Shown in pieces: positions 1 to 8,147 of a stretch of 64,000 nucleotides of DNA. Location: the NCBI RefSeq assembly GCF_030718845.1, contig NZ_CP132191.1:310001-374000 (forward strand), read 5' to 3'. Source of the stretch: Mycoplasma seminis (GTDB lineage Bacteria > Bacillota_I > Bacilli_A > Mycoplasmatales > Metamycoplasmataceae). The position numbers and the translations under genes were made by a program. Position 1 is the stretch's first letter, and each line of letters starts with the position of its first letter. The notes below the pieces were generated by a model. The model had not been told where the DNA came from, did no database searches, and worked only from the letters and a program-made list of their open reading frames with translations.

Positions 1-1
1 T

Positions 2-172
2 TTTGCTGATCTTTATTCATTAGGAAACGGAAATGATCAAGATATCTTTGTTTGAATTACACAACATATTTTAACTAGTCCAATTAAGATTTGATTTAAT
101 GTCTTTGTTATTTACTACTCATATATGGTTGTTTCTAAATTAATTAATAAAAATGATCATTTATCATACTAA
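2..172 (+). CDS. C-terminal end of a membrane protein (5' end outside window)
   Basis: This frame is open from the window edge to a TAA at 170-172 and contains two TGA codons read as Trp. The visible 56 residues include a hydrophobic stretch (around VWITQHILTS and WFNVFVIYYSYMVV) and a short polar tail, so this is probably the last membrane-associated segment of a larger protein. The next gene starts 8 bp downstream behind an AAGAGGTG-type ribosome binding site, so the two are probably one operon. Because that gene resembles an OppF ATPase, this may be a component of a second, diverged oligopeptide-type ABC system. The fragment is too short to assign to a family. Confidence 0.55.
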
Positions 173-180
173 GAGGTGAA

Positions 181-2640
181 ATGTCTAAAGAACATAAAAT
201 TCTAAGAATAGAAAACATATTTGTTAATAAAGGATACAAAAAAAGCAAATACACTTTTTGACCTGAAACTAATATTTCAATACCATGTATAGACCTATAC
301 CATGGGGTTAAAACTGCTTTTTATGTACCGGATGATAATAGAAACTTGGTATTTTCAAAAATAGCAAGTTTTGTTTTACATGATCCTAATAGTGCAGTAA
401 CATATTTTAATCCACATGCTAAAAGTTATTTTGATTTTAATAAGGCTGCTAACTTTACTACTAAGAAAAAAGAATTATTAAATAAAATTGCTTACTTTGA
501 TATTAGTGAAATTATTAATCAAGATGATACTAATATCCCTTTGTACGAGCTATGAAAAGATTGTTTGCATTCAATTACACATGCTGCTAATTTAACTAAT
601 TTAAATCGTATTTATTCAAATTTAGATTACACACTGAAAAATATTATTTTCAATATTCTTAGACTTCATTCATCTAATATTTTGGACATGAATAATGAGT
701 TTTTAAAAACATTTCAACAAGCAACAGAGAGTTATCTTAAAATTAATAATAATGATGTGCAAAATAAACAAAACACATTAGATAATATTATCTTTTTAGC
801 TAATAATTACATGATTTCAGTAATAAAAGAATATTTTGAATTATTCAAAGAATTAAAAAATCAATATCGTTTTTTAGAATCTGAAATCCAAACCAGCAAT
901 ATTAATGAACAAAAAAGTTTCATAGATGAAGGTAAGATTCGACTTGCCTATATGAACCAAATAAATAATGTTTCTTTAATTAAAGTAGAAAATGATTTAA
1001 AAATAAGAGATCTTAAAACAGAAATTAATTTCTACGAAAATCTGAAAAATGCTACAGTTAAGTATTCAAAGAAAGTAATGATTGCTGAAATTAATTTAAT
1101 CCGTAAGGAAATTAGTTTACTTGAAAAGAAAAAACATTTCTTAAAAAATATTAATGAAGAATATTTTGATTTGCTTAAAGATATTTTAATTAAGAGAAAA
1201 GAATTAAATATTTGAATCTTTAATTTTGATAAATTAAAATATTTAAATGAGAAACAATTAAATAATCTGAAAAATGAAATTGATTCTGAAATTAATATTT
1301 TTATTAATAATAACTTTACAGAAATTAGAAACAAATATAAAAACACTACAGTTAAGAAAATTAAGGATTTTATCTCACAAGAATTCTCATTTAATATTAA
1401 AGAATACATAACTATTTCAAAAAATACTGCAGAAGAATGAAACAGCAATATTAGAAACAATAAAAAAGCAATTGAGGCTATTAAGAACAAGAAGTACAAT
1501 CATATTTCTGATTATAAAAATATCGTAGATGTGCATGATTTAGAAGAAAAAATTAAATATGCTCAAGCTGAATTAGAGTGATCGAAATATTCTAAAGAAA
1601 AGTTATTTAATTCTTTATTAAAATCTAAAGAGTTTAAACTTAATCGCCTTAAGTCTAATGTTAAAAAAACTCAAAGAGATATTTCTGCTTGTTTAGATAA
1701 AATTCTTAAAGCTACCCCAAATAAAAATGAGGCATATTTTAGCTATATTTTAGAAATTGAAAAATTTAAACATTTTATTTCAACAAATTGAATGTTTAAT
1801 CTTATTTTATTAATGATTTCATATGCTTCTAATAAGCAAAAAGCTAATAAGTGCTTACTGCTTAATTCGGCTGCTATGATTCGTTTTATTGAGTCATTTG
1901 AAACATCTTCAATTTCAATTCCTAATTACATTAAACCTTTTAAGGACCTTGATGTAGTAGATAAAGCTAAAATTAAGCTAACTAAATTTAGTTTAGATAA
2001 AATTCAAATCTTATTTATTCAAGATAGCTTAAAACAAATTAATGAGTTTGAAAAAAGCGAATTTATGAGAGTTTTATTTAAATTAATTGAGGTAAATGAT
2101 ATTACTACAATTTTTATCAGTTCAGATTTAGAAGTTATTAAAAATTCATTCGATTATGTTTACTTCTTTAATGATATGCAACTGCTTGAAGGTGGAAAAG
2201 TTAATGAAGTCTTGAAAAAACCAATTAATCCAGATTTAAAAATGCTACTAAAAGGTAAAATTAATTCATTAAATCAACAATTAAACCGAGATTATGTGCA
2301 ATTATTCATTTATCCAGCAATTTATTATTTAGACACCCAACCAACCCATTTTGTTTATTGTACTTTAAATGAGTATCAAACTTGAACTTTAATTAATACT
2401 AATAAACTTCCTCAAAAGCAAAAAGAATTCAATAATACCAAACTTTCAGATACATTAATAAATGATTTCTTCCAATCTGTTTTTGAGGGTGATGAAGTAA
2501 TTTTAACTCAAGAAAATACTAAGTTTGTACCTGAACCTTATGATGCAGGAGATAAACAATTTACTAAAGAAATAGCAACAGAAAAAAATAAAGTTTATGT
2601 TGAAAATATTTCGCCCGAAGATATTGATAAATTATTTTAA
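181..2640 (+). CDS. Degenerate OppF-like ABC protein with long coiled-coil core
   Basis: An 819-residue protein read through several TGA(Trp) codons. Its ends match the organisation of the intact OppF at 59794-62181. The N-terminus (LRIENIFVNK) aligns with an ABC ATPase start. The C-terminus (QILFIQDSL, TTIFISSDLEVI, EGGKVNEVL) aligns with the Walker B, H-loop and C-terminal segments of OppD/OppF. The Walker A motif is gone (FYVPDDNRN where GESGSGKT is expected), Walker B has lost its DE pair, and the H-loop His is replaced (SSD for SHD). I see no LSGGQ signature. Roughly residues 150-530 are Lys/Glu/Asn-rich, coiled-coil-like sequence. It therefore looks like a non-hydrolysing pseudo-ATPase conserved as a full-length frame, not a recently broken gene. 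Its function is unknown; a structural or regulatory partner of an ABC importer is an inference. Confidence 0.7.
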
Positions 2641-2645
2641 TCTTA

Positions 2646-2651
2646 TATAAT
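2646..2651 (+). promoter_or_regulatory. -10 box of the P37 operon
   Basis: A TATAAT hexamer lies directly after the upstream gene's TAA. Transcription would start near 2658, which is exactly where the TPP aptamer begins, so almost the whole leader is riboswitch. No convincing -35 box is visible, which is common in mycoplasmas. Confidence 0.65.
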
Positions 2652-2657
2652 ACTTCC

Positions 2658-2736
2658 AAGGACAGAGGTACTTGTTTTTACAGGTTGAGAAATACTCTTA
2701 TAAGCTGATCTAGTTAATACTAGCGTAGCGAGTCTT
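2658..2736 (+). promoter_or_regulatory. TPP (THI-box) riboswitch aptamer
   Basis: The leader carries the conserved THI-box blocks in order: an AGAGGTACTTG segment, GGTTGAGA (the CUGAGA block with one change), then CTGATCTAG-TTAATA-CTAGCGTAG. That is the signature P4/P5 arm of TPP riboswitches. P1 can form from AAGGAC with GTCTT, P3 from ACTTG with CAGGT, and P5 from CTAGT with ACTAG. One deviation is CGTAGCGA where CGTAGGGA is usual. The gene downstream belongs to the P37/Cypl family, known to bind thiamine pyrophosphate, so ligand and target agree. A covariance-model search would settle it. Confidence 0.9.
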
Positions 2737-2746
2737 CTCTTTTACT

Positions 2747-2774
2747 ATCCTTTCTGTCCAGGAAGGATTTTTTT
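2747..2774 (+). terminator. Riboswitch expression platform: terminator that also buries the RBS
   Basis: An 8-bp stem (ATCCTTTC with GGAAGGAT, one G-T pair, six-base loop) is followed by seven T residues that run straight into the ATG at 2775. The 3' arm is the ribosome binding site (GGAAGG) of the P37 gene. The same hairpin can therefore stop transcription or block translation when TPP is bound. Confidence 0.85.
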
Positions 2775-3941
2775 ATGAAGTTAAACAAATTAAAACTTTT
2801 ATTACTTGCTGCATTAGGTTTTAGTCCTATTGCAACAATGGTTTCATGTTCAAATAACAGTGAAATTAAGCTTTCACTAATTAAGCCAACAAGCATGAAT
2901 GAAACTAATTTAAATGAGTATAAAAATAAACTCGAAACTCAAATGAATGATTATTTAAAAAATAATGGTCATTTAGATATGAAGTTTAAAATTACTTTAG
3001 TGGATGCTGGAAGTGATTCATACAATGTGGTAGTGGATTCTTTAACTAAAGGCGAAAGTGATTTAGGATTTATTTCTGTAGGTTCTATTATTGGAAATGA
3101 AAAAGAAATTGAAAACGAAGTGAATTCAAATGTCATCCAAACCTACACCAAGCAGTTTAATGGAGATATTTTAAATGCATTTTACACCAACAATGGTGAG
3201 AACTTACAACAAGCTGCTAAAAATGAACAAGTTGTATTTGATAAAATTCGTTGATCAGAAAAATGAAATGAACCTAAACCAGGAAATCAGTGAGATGGTT
3301 CATTGTATCAAGCTTTTTATAATGACAATAATGTCTCATATCAAAGAGGTTTGATAGCTATTGTTGCAGATAAAAGTACGACAGCAGAAATTGTTAAAGC
3401 TTGAAATGATAAAAATTTAAATAAATTTATTTCTTATGGATTAGGGATTGGAAAACCTGATTCAGGAAGCAAATACATCTTGCCTGAAGCTTTAATGAAA
3501 AAACATTTTAATTCTGAAAAGAAACAATTCGAATCATTAGAGGATTTAAAAATAAAAAACCCAAATAAGATTCATGAAAATGTCAAATTATCAAAAGCCT
3601 CAGAAGAAAAAAATAAAGATATTCACATCTTTTTTGATAATGAAGGTAGCTATAGCTGAACTCATTTTAAAGATAAAATTAAGTTTGCTTATGCTACTAA
3701 TCCAGCTACAAGACAAGGGGAAACGATTAGTTTTCTAACTCTAACTGATCCACTTCCTTTTAATATTGGACTTTTATCTAAAAGAATTACAGATAATCAA
3801 TACAAAATAATTTATGATGCTTTAAAAAATACTTTATCAGGTAATGAAGTATCATGAGGAAAAAACGTTGGTTTCAGTGACTTTGGAAAAAGCAACATTG
3901 AAACAGTTTTAAACACAATTAAAAATTCATTAGGAGAATAA
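2775..3941 (+). CDS. P37/Cypl-type thiamine (TPP)-binding lipoprotein of an ABC importer
   Basis: A 388-residue protein with a prolipoprotein signal peptide ending VSC at Cys25, so it is anchored outside the membrane. The mature part resembles the mycoplasmal 'high-affinity transport system protein p37' family: SLIKPTSMN near the start, then DAGSDSYNVVV and SDLGFISVGS, typical of phosphonate/thiamine-type periplasmic-binding folds. M. hyorhinis P37 (Cypl) is known to bind thiamine pyrophosphate, and the TPP riboswitch upstream supports the same ligand here. The start ATG follows the GGAAGG site inside the riboswitch terminator. The stop codon overlaps the next start (TAATG), so it is translationally coupled to the ATPase. 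Four or more TGA codons are read as Trp. Confidence 0.85.
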
Positions 3942-4666
3942 TGCTTAAATTTAAGAATGTTGCATTAAGTTATGAAGGTGCAGAAGTACTAAGTGACTTA
4001 AATTTTGAAATTAATAAGAACGAAATAATTGGTCTTATTGGAAAAAGTGGTGAAGGAAAAAGCACTATACTAAAATCCATATTTGACTTTAGTATAGTGT
4101 TAAAAGGCGAAATTTTATATAATGGTCAAAATATTTTAAAATTAAAAAACAAACAATTAAAACAATATAAAAATAACATTTCATTCACTGATTCCGAAAC
4201 GCTTAGTTTAAATGATCTTGATGCTTACAAAAACATTTTGTATAACTTTAATGCATATTCTAATATTTGAAATAAGTACTGAAAAATTCTCACTAAAGAA
4301 CAAATTAATATCTTATGAAGTTTATTTAATCAATTTGGAGTTGAAAAATATGCTTTAACTCCATTAAATCAACTTTCAACTGGTCAAAAACAAAGATTTA
4401 ACTTTATTTCAGGAGTATTTAAAAATTCTGAGATTTTAATTTGTGACGAAATCACCAGTAATTTAGACTTAAACAATTCGCAAAAGGTTTACAATCACCT
4501 TTTAAGACTTAAAAACGACAAAATAATTATTACAGCTATACATGATATAGATTTAGCAATGCAATATTGTGATAAGCTGATTGCTGTAAAAAGCGGAAAA
4601 ATTCAAAAGATAATTACAAAAGAACAATTTGATAAAGAGGAATTGTTAATTTACTTTGATGAATAA
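3941..4666 (+). CDS. ABC transporter ATP-binding protein of the P37 system (P29-like)
   Basis: A 241-residue cytoplasmic ATPase that should energise import of the ligand delivered by the P37 lipoprotein. Walker A is GKSGEGKST at about residues 34-42. A degenerate Q-loop region follows, the signature is LSTGQ, Walker B is ILICDEITSNLD, and the H-loop is IHDID. Length and motif spacing fit PhnC/P29-type single-domain ATPases. The ATG overlaps the P37 stop by one base, and its own stop overlaps the permease start by 8 bp. The ATPase is intact when TGA is read as Trp. Confidence 0.9.
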
Positions 4667-6353
4667 ACAAATATTTAATAGTAAGATTAAGCAAAAAAGA
4701 ATACTAAAATATATCAGTATTCTTCTAGCTGTTTCTTTCTTATTTTATGCTTTATACAACTTAAAATTCTTTTATTTTGTCGCATCCCCTCAATGGGGAA
4801 AATCTTGAAGTAATTTCAAGTCAATTTTTGCATTTAATTCAACTAGTAACGCATTAAGTGAAAATTTATGGTTAGTTAACTGAAATTATTTCTTAATAAC
4901 TTTAAAAGGAGTTACACTAGGTACTTTTTCTGGATTTTTATTAGCAATAATAACTGGATATTTTTCAGCTAGCAACATCCATAAACATAAGACTTTTTCT
5001 TATTTAATAAAAACTATTATTCTTCTTTTAAGAGCTTTTCCTGTGATAGTGTTTATTTTGCTATTTAAGGATGCTTTTAGTGCAATGCTAGCTTCATTTG
5101 TGCTTTATTTTTGGTTTACTTGATTATGAATGAATCGTTATATTGCTGATTTAATAGAATCCTGCTCTACTAAAAAATATTATCAAGATATAAGTCTTGG
5201 AAGCGGCAAAATTAAATCATTTTATAAAAATATTTATCTAAATATCAGAATTAAATTTTTCTTAAATTTCTTTATGTCTTATGAATCTAATATTAGATGA
5301 TTAACTATTTTAGGTTTAGTTGGAATATCTGGTTTAGGAGTAGTTTTTGGTAATTTAAGAGTATATAAAGATTCGCTTGGGATTACTTTACTTTTTATTG
5401 CTTTATTTATTTTGCTAGTGGAATTAATTTTATTTGCCTTAAATAAAGTTCTTTTAGTATCAAAAGCAATTTCGAATCCAAGTATAAAAGATATTAAATC
5501 ACTTAAATATAATTGAAAAAAATATGTTTTATGATTAATGACTTTAGTTTATATTGCTATTGTGATTTGAGGATTAATATCCCTAAGAAGTGAATCAGTC
5601 TACAGCAAAACTTTAGAGGATTATTTTAGCTTAGTTTTTAAATTTGATTTTACTAATATAAATTGAAATGATTTAATGCTAGATTACTGATTAATCCTAC
5701 AACAAGGTTATGTAGCGTTAGTTTTTGGTTATATTTTTGCTTTACTTTATGCTTATGTATTAGCGGAGAGAATTAATAAAAATTACAATGTTATTTTAAG
5801 TAAAATCGGATTAATTATTTTTAAAGTTATTCCTACTTTTATTTGATTCTTAATTTTTAACCCTTTAATGCACTCATATGCTGCTATAACTATTGCTCTG
5901 GTTATTTCTTGTTTCAGAAAACTAACAAAGCAAATAGCTGAAAGCATTAATACAATATCAGCAACTAAAATTGAACGCTTTTATGCTCTAGGATGAAGTA
6001 AACTAAAAGTCTATACTTGATATATTATCCCTTATATTAATAAACAACTTTTAGCAGTATTTATTTTCCAATCAGAAGATTGCTTAAGAAATTCAATTAG
6101 TTATGGAACATTTGCGAATATTAGTATTTATTCTTTAATTAATGAATATCAAAGAACATTGCAATATAACAAGATTTTTCCAGTTATTTTACCTGCATAT
6201 ATCACATTTATACTTTTTGAAGTTGCATTTTGAATATATAAATCCAAAATTTGAGAAAAATTCACCAACAAAAATAATTCTCAACATTTAACAGTTACTG
6301 CTAAATACGAAAAGTTCCAAAAACGCCTTATTTCAAGTCTTAAAAGTAATTAA
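4659..6353 (+). CDS. ABC transporter permease of the P37 system (P69-like, two fused permease domains)
   Basis: A 564-residue, very hydrophobic protein with two PhnE-like permease halves in one chain, as in the mycoplasma P69 family. The first half contains the coupling-loop region YYQDISLGSGKIKSFY and the second ERFYALGWSKLKVYTWY; both resemble the EAA-type motif that docks on the ATPase. Each half has about six predicted membrane segments. It completes a one-lipoprotein, one-ATPase, one-permease TPP importer. The gene starts 8 bp inside the ATPase gene and ends just before a strong terminator. Many Trp codons are TGA. Confidence 0.88.
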
Positions 6354-6371
6354 TTCTTAATAAAATATCGG

Positions 6372-6397
6372 CTGATTTCATAGTGAAATCAGTCATT
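6372..6397 (+). terminator. Terminator of the P37 operon
   Basis: A perfect 9-bp stem, CTGATTTCA with TGAAATCAG and a three-base loop, is followed by a T-rich run. It lies 19 bp after the permease stop codon. Confidence 0.85.
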
Positions 6398-6431
6398 TTT
6401 TCTGCGAAAAATTGCTTGCAGTTTTATACAC

Positions 6432-6447
6432 TAAAAAAGAAAATTTT
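6432..6447 (+). repeat. Left 16-bp target duplication of the IS30-family element
   Basis: The sequence TAAAAAAGAAAATTTT occurs here and again at 8014-8029, immediately outside the aligned inverted ends of the IS30-like element. This makes it a probable target-site duplication. The AT-rich sequence lowers certainty slightly. Confidence 0.7.
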
Positions 6448-6454
6448 ATAAATT

Positions 6455-6497
6455 AAAAAGCTGCTAATCCACCTAAACAGTGGGTTAACAGCTTTTT
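6455..6497 (+). terminator. Hairpin in the left end of the IS30-like element
   Basis: AAAAAGCTG pairs with CAGCTTTTT, with an inner stem of TAATCCAC against GTGGGTTA and a short loop. The arms end in A5/T5, so it can terminate in either direction and would shield the transposase from outside transcription. Confidence 0.75.
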
Positions 6498-6552
6498 GTA
6501 GTTCCTTGTTATAATAATATTGCTTCAAAAAGAAAGGAACCACACTTATTAT

Positions 6553-7883
6553 ATGTTAATCGAGAATAAATATAATAAAAAAAGTATTTTTTGTATAAAA
6601 ATTGAGGAGCAGGTTTACAAGACTGTTGCATTAAAAACACAAAGAGAAGCATACCACCATTTTGTGATTATGGATTCATTAAATAATGAAAATATAAACA
6701 AGATGCATAAAGAAATAAATAGCATCAGAGAACAGAAAATCACAAATTTTAACATTGAAAAACTCGCAATAATGTTTAAACATTTTGAAACAGCAAATTC
6801 ACTTACTGAAATTGCAAAATTGATGAATATATCAAATAAAATTTTGAAGCAAAATTTAAAACTAGCCACATTAGATCTTAAAGCAGAAGACTCATATAAA
6901 TTCTGTAGTAATTGTGGAAAGAGATTAACAACTATTTTTAAAGTTTCACATCATGAGTGATATAAATATAAAATAGAAAATATTAAAAATCCAGTTGAAC
7001 AATTAAGGCAAAATACCTTATTAAAATGAAAAGATATTGTTCGCTTTTCAAAATACTGAAGTAAACAACACAAACGAGTTAAAAAACTTTTATCTAAAGG
7101 ACAACAAATTTCTATTGATGAAAAGAAATTTGAACCACTTATATCTGTTGCTACATTTCTTGATTATTATAAAGAGCAATTGGAAGATAAAAATGCTTTT
7201 GTCCCTACACCGCAGGCTTTTTATGACTTTATGGATTGTGATTATGTACATGAAATAGATTTTTCAATATTTATTATTAAATCAAAAGAGGAATATCTAA
7301 AGCTCATTGAGATAAACAGCAAAATAAGAAGAAAAAGCCAAAAGGAACTCAATCAACAAAGATTAATTTTGGAATTTCTATACATTTAGCTCCGCTATCT
7401 ATAAGAAACAGAGAAGAGTTTGGTCATTATGAAATGGACACTGTAATACTTAATTTAAGAGCTAAATGATGTATTTTAACATTGCTCGAAAGAAAAACGA
7501 GAATGTTATTTGGGATTTTAACACGGCGAGATGCTGAATTGGTTAAAGAAGCGCTTATTACACTAATTAACCATCATAATTTAACAATATTATCTTTAAC
7601 CATTGATAATGGTTCTGAAAATGTAAAGTTAAATGAAATTAAACAAATACCAGTTATTTATAAGTGCGATACATATTCTTCATGACAAAAAGGAAGCATA
7701 GAAAATGCTCATAAAAAAATCAGAAACTTTTTACCAAAAGGCAAGTTTCCTAGATATGTTAATGATGAATATATTTTTCAAATGTTTATCGCAATAAACG
7801 ACCAATATAGAGAGTATATTGATGATAAAACAGGTAGAAAAATAAGACTAAAAACTTCAGAGTTTTTCAATAGTTTTATTTAA
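6553..7883 (+). pseudogene. IS30-family transposase, interrupted by a -1 frameshift
   Basis: The first part (from ATG 6553) has a helix-turn-helix-like N-terminus, a CSNCGKR motif and a charged middle region. The catalytic part continues in the -1 frame from about 7323-7345: GHYEMDTVI (first Asp), LTIDNGSEN (second Asp) and WQKGSIENAHKKIRNFLPKG (Glu), the normal IS30 DDE core, ending at TAA 7881-7883. In the first frame translation ends at TAG 7387-7389. The shift lies near an A5 tract (AGAAAAAGCC), but the canonical A AAA AAG slippery heptamer is absent. I therefore favour mutation over programmed frameshifting. A -10 box (TATAAT near 6511) precedes the gene. Confidence 0.75.
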
Positions 7884-7893
7884 GAAAAATATC

Positions 7894-7920
7894 GCATTTC
7901 CAGCCCCGGCTGTGTTTTTG
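7894..7920 (+). terminator. Possible terminator after the IS30-like transposase
   Basis: CAGC-CCCG-GCTG forms a short GC-rich hairpin just after the transposase stop, followed by TGTTTTTGC. The stem is short and the T run is interrupted, so this is a moderate call. Confidence 0.5.
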
Positions 7921-8013
7921 CATACTCTTTTTGCAAATTTAGTAAAATTTCTACAGCAATATTGAGGAACTACTCAATTTTTCCCTTTGGTGGACGTTCA
8001 ACTTTTTAATTAA

Positions 8014-8029
8014 TAAAAAAGAAAATTTT
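8014..8029 (+). repeat. Right 16-bp target duplication of the IS30-family element
   Basis: This is the second copy of TAAAAAAGAAAATTTT, directly outside the right inverted end. It marks the junction with the rpoB promoter region. Confidence 0.7.
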
Positions 8030-8050
8030 CAGCATTAAAAAATATTTTTT

Positions 8051-8106
8051 TGTGTTAAAATTTATTTACCTTACGTATATATACATTTTTATAAATGTAT
8101 TTTTTA
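8051..8106 (+). promoter_or_regulatory. rpoB promoter and leader hairpin
   Basis: A TTAAAAT -10-like box near 8055-8061 is the best promoter candidate for rpoBC. Downstream, at 8081-8100, ATACATTT pairs with AAATGTAT around a four-base loop and is followed by TTTTTAT. This could act as a weak terminator or attenuator in the rpoB leader. In such AT-rich sequence the hairpin could be chance. Confidence 0.4.
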
Positions 8107-8147
8107 TATTTCAAGGTCTATATTTTCAGAAAGGATGAGAATAATAC

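Larger units (their letters stand above)
6448..8013 (+). mobile_element. IS30-family (IS1630-like) insertion sequence with frameshifted transposase
   Basis: About 1.57 kb. Reading inward from both ends gives a long imperfect inverted repeat: AATTAAAAAG near each tip, then TCCACC, TAGTTCCT and AATATTGC in the same order. It is flanked by a 16-bp direct repeat. IS1630 of M. fermentans, in the IS30 family, is known for long target duplications, which fits better than the 2-3 bp of most IS30 elements. The left end holds a strong hairpin (6455-6497) that would block incoming transcription. The element separates the P37 operon from the rpoB promoter without interrupting a gene. Confidence 0.8.

Noticed and set aside
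1032-1499. Minus-strand open frames inside the coiled-coil pseudo-ATPase and other long genes
   Set aside because: They are antisense shadows of Lys/Glu-rich coding sequence, giving Phe/Leu-rich nonsense proteins without RBS or motifs.
6520-6552. TTG start at 6520 for the IS30-like transposase
   Set aside because: It lies at the predicted transcription start and lacks a ribosome binding site. ATG 6553 follows AAAGGAACC and is the better start.
7321-7350. Programmed -1 frameshift site in the IS30-like transposase
   Set aside because: Only five A residues are present (AGAAAAAGCC); the A AAA AAG heptamer in the right frame is missing and no clear stimulatory hairpin follows. Treated as a mutation.
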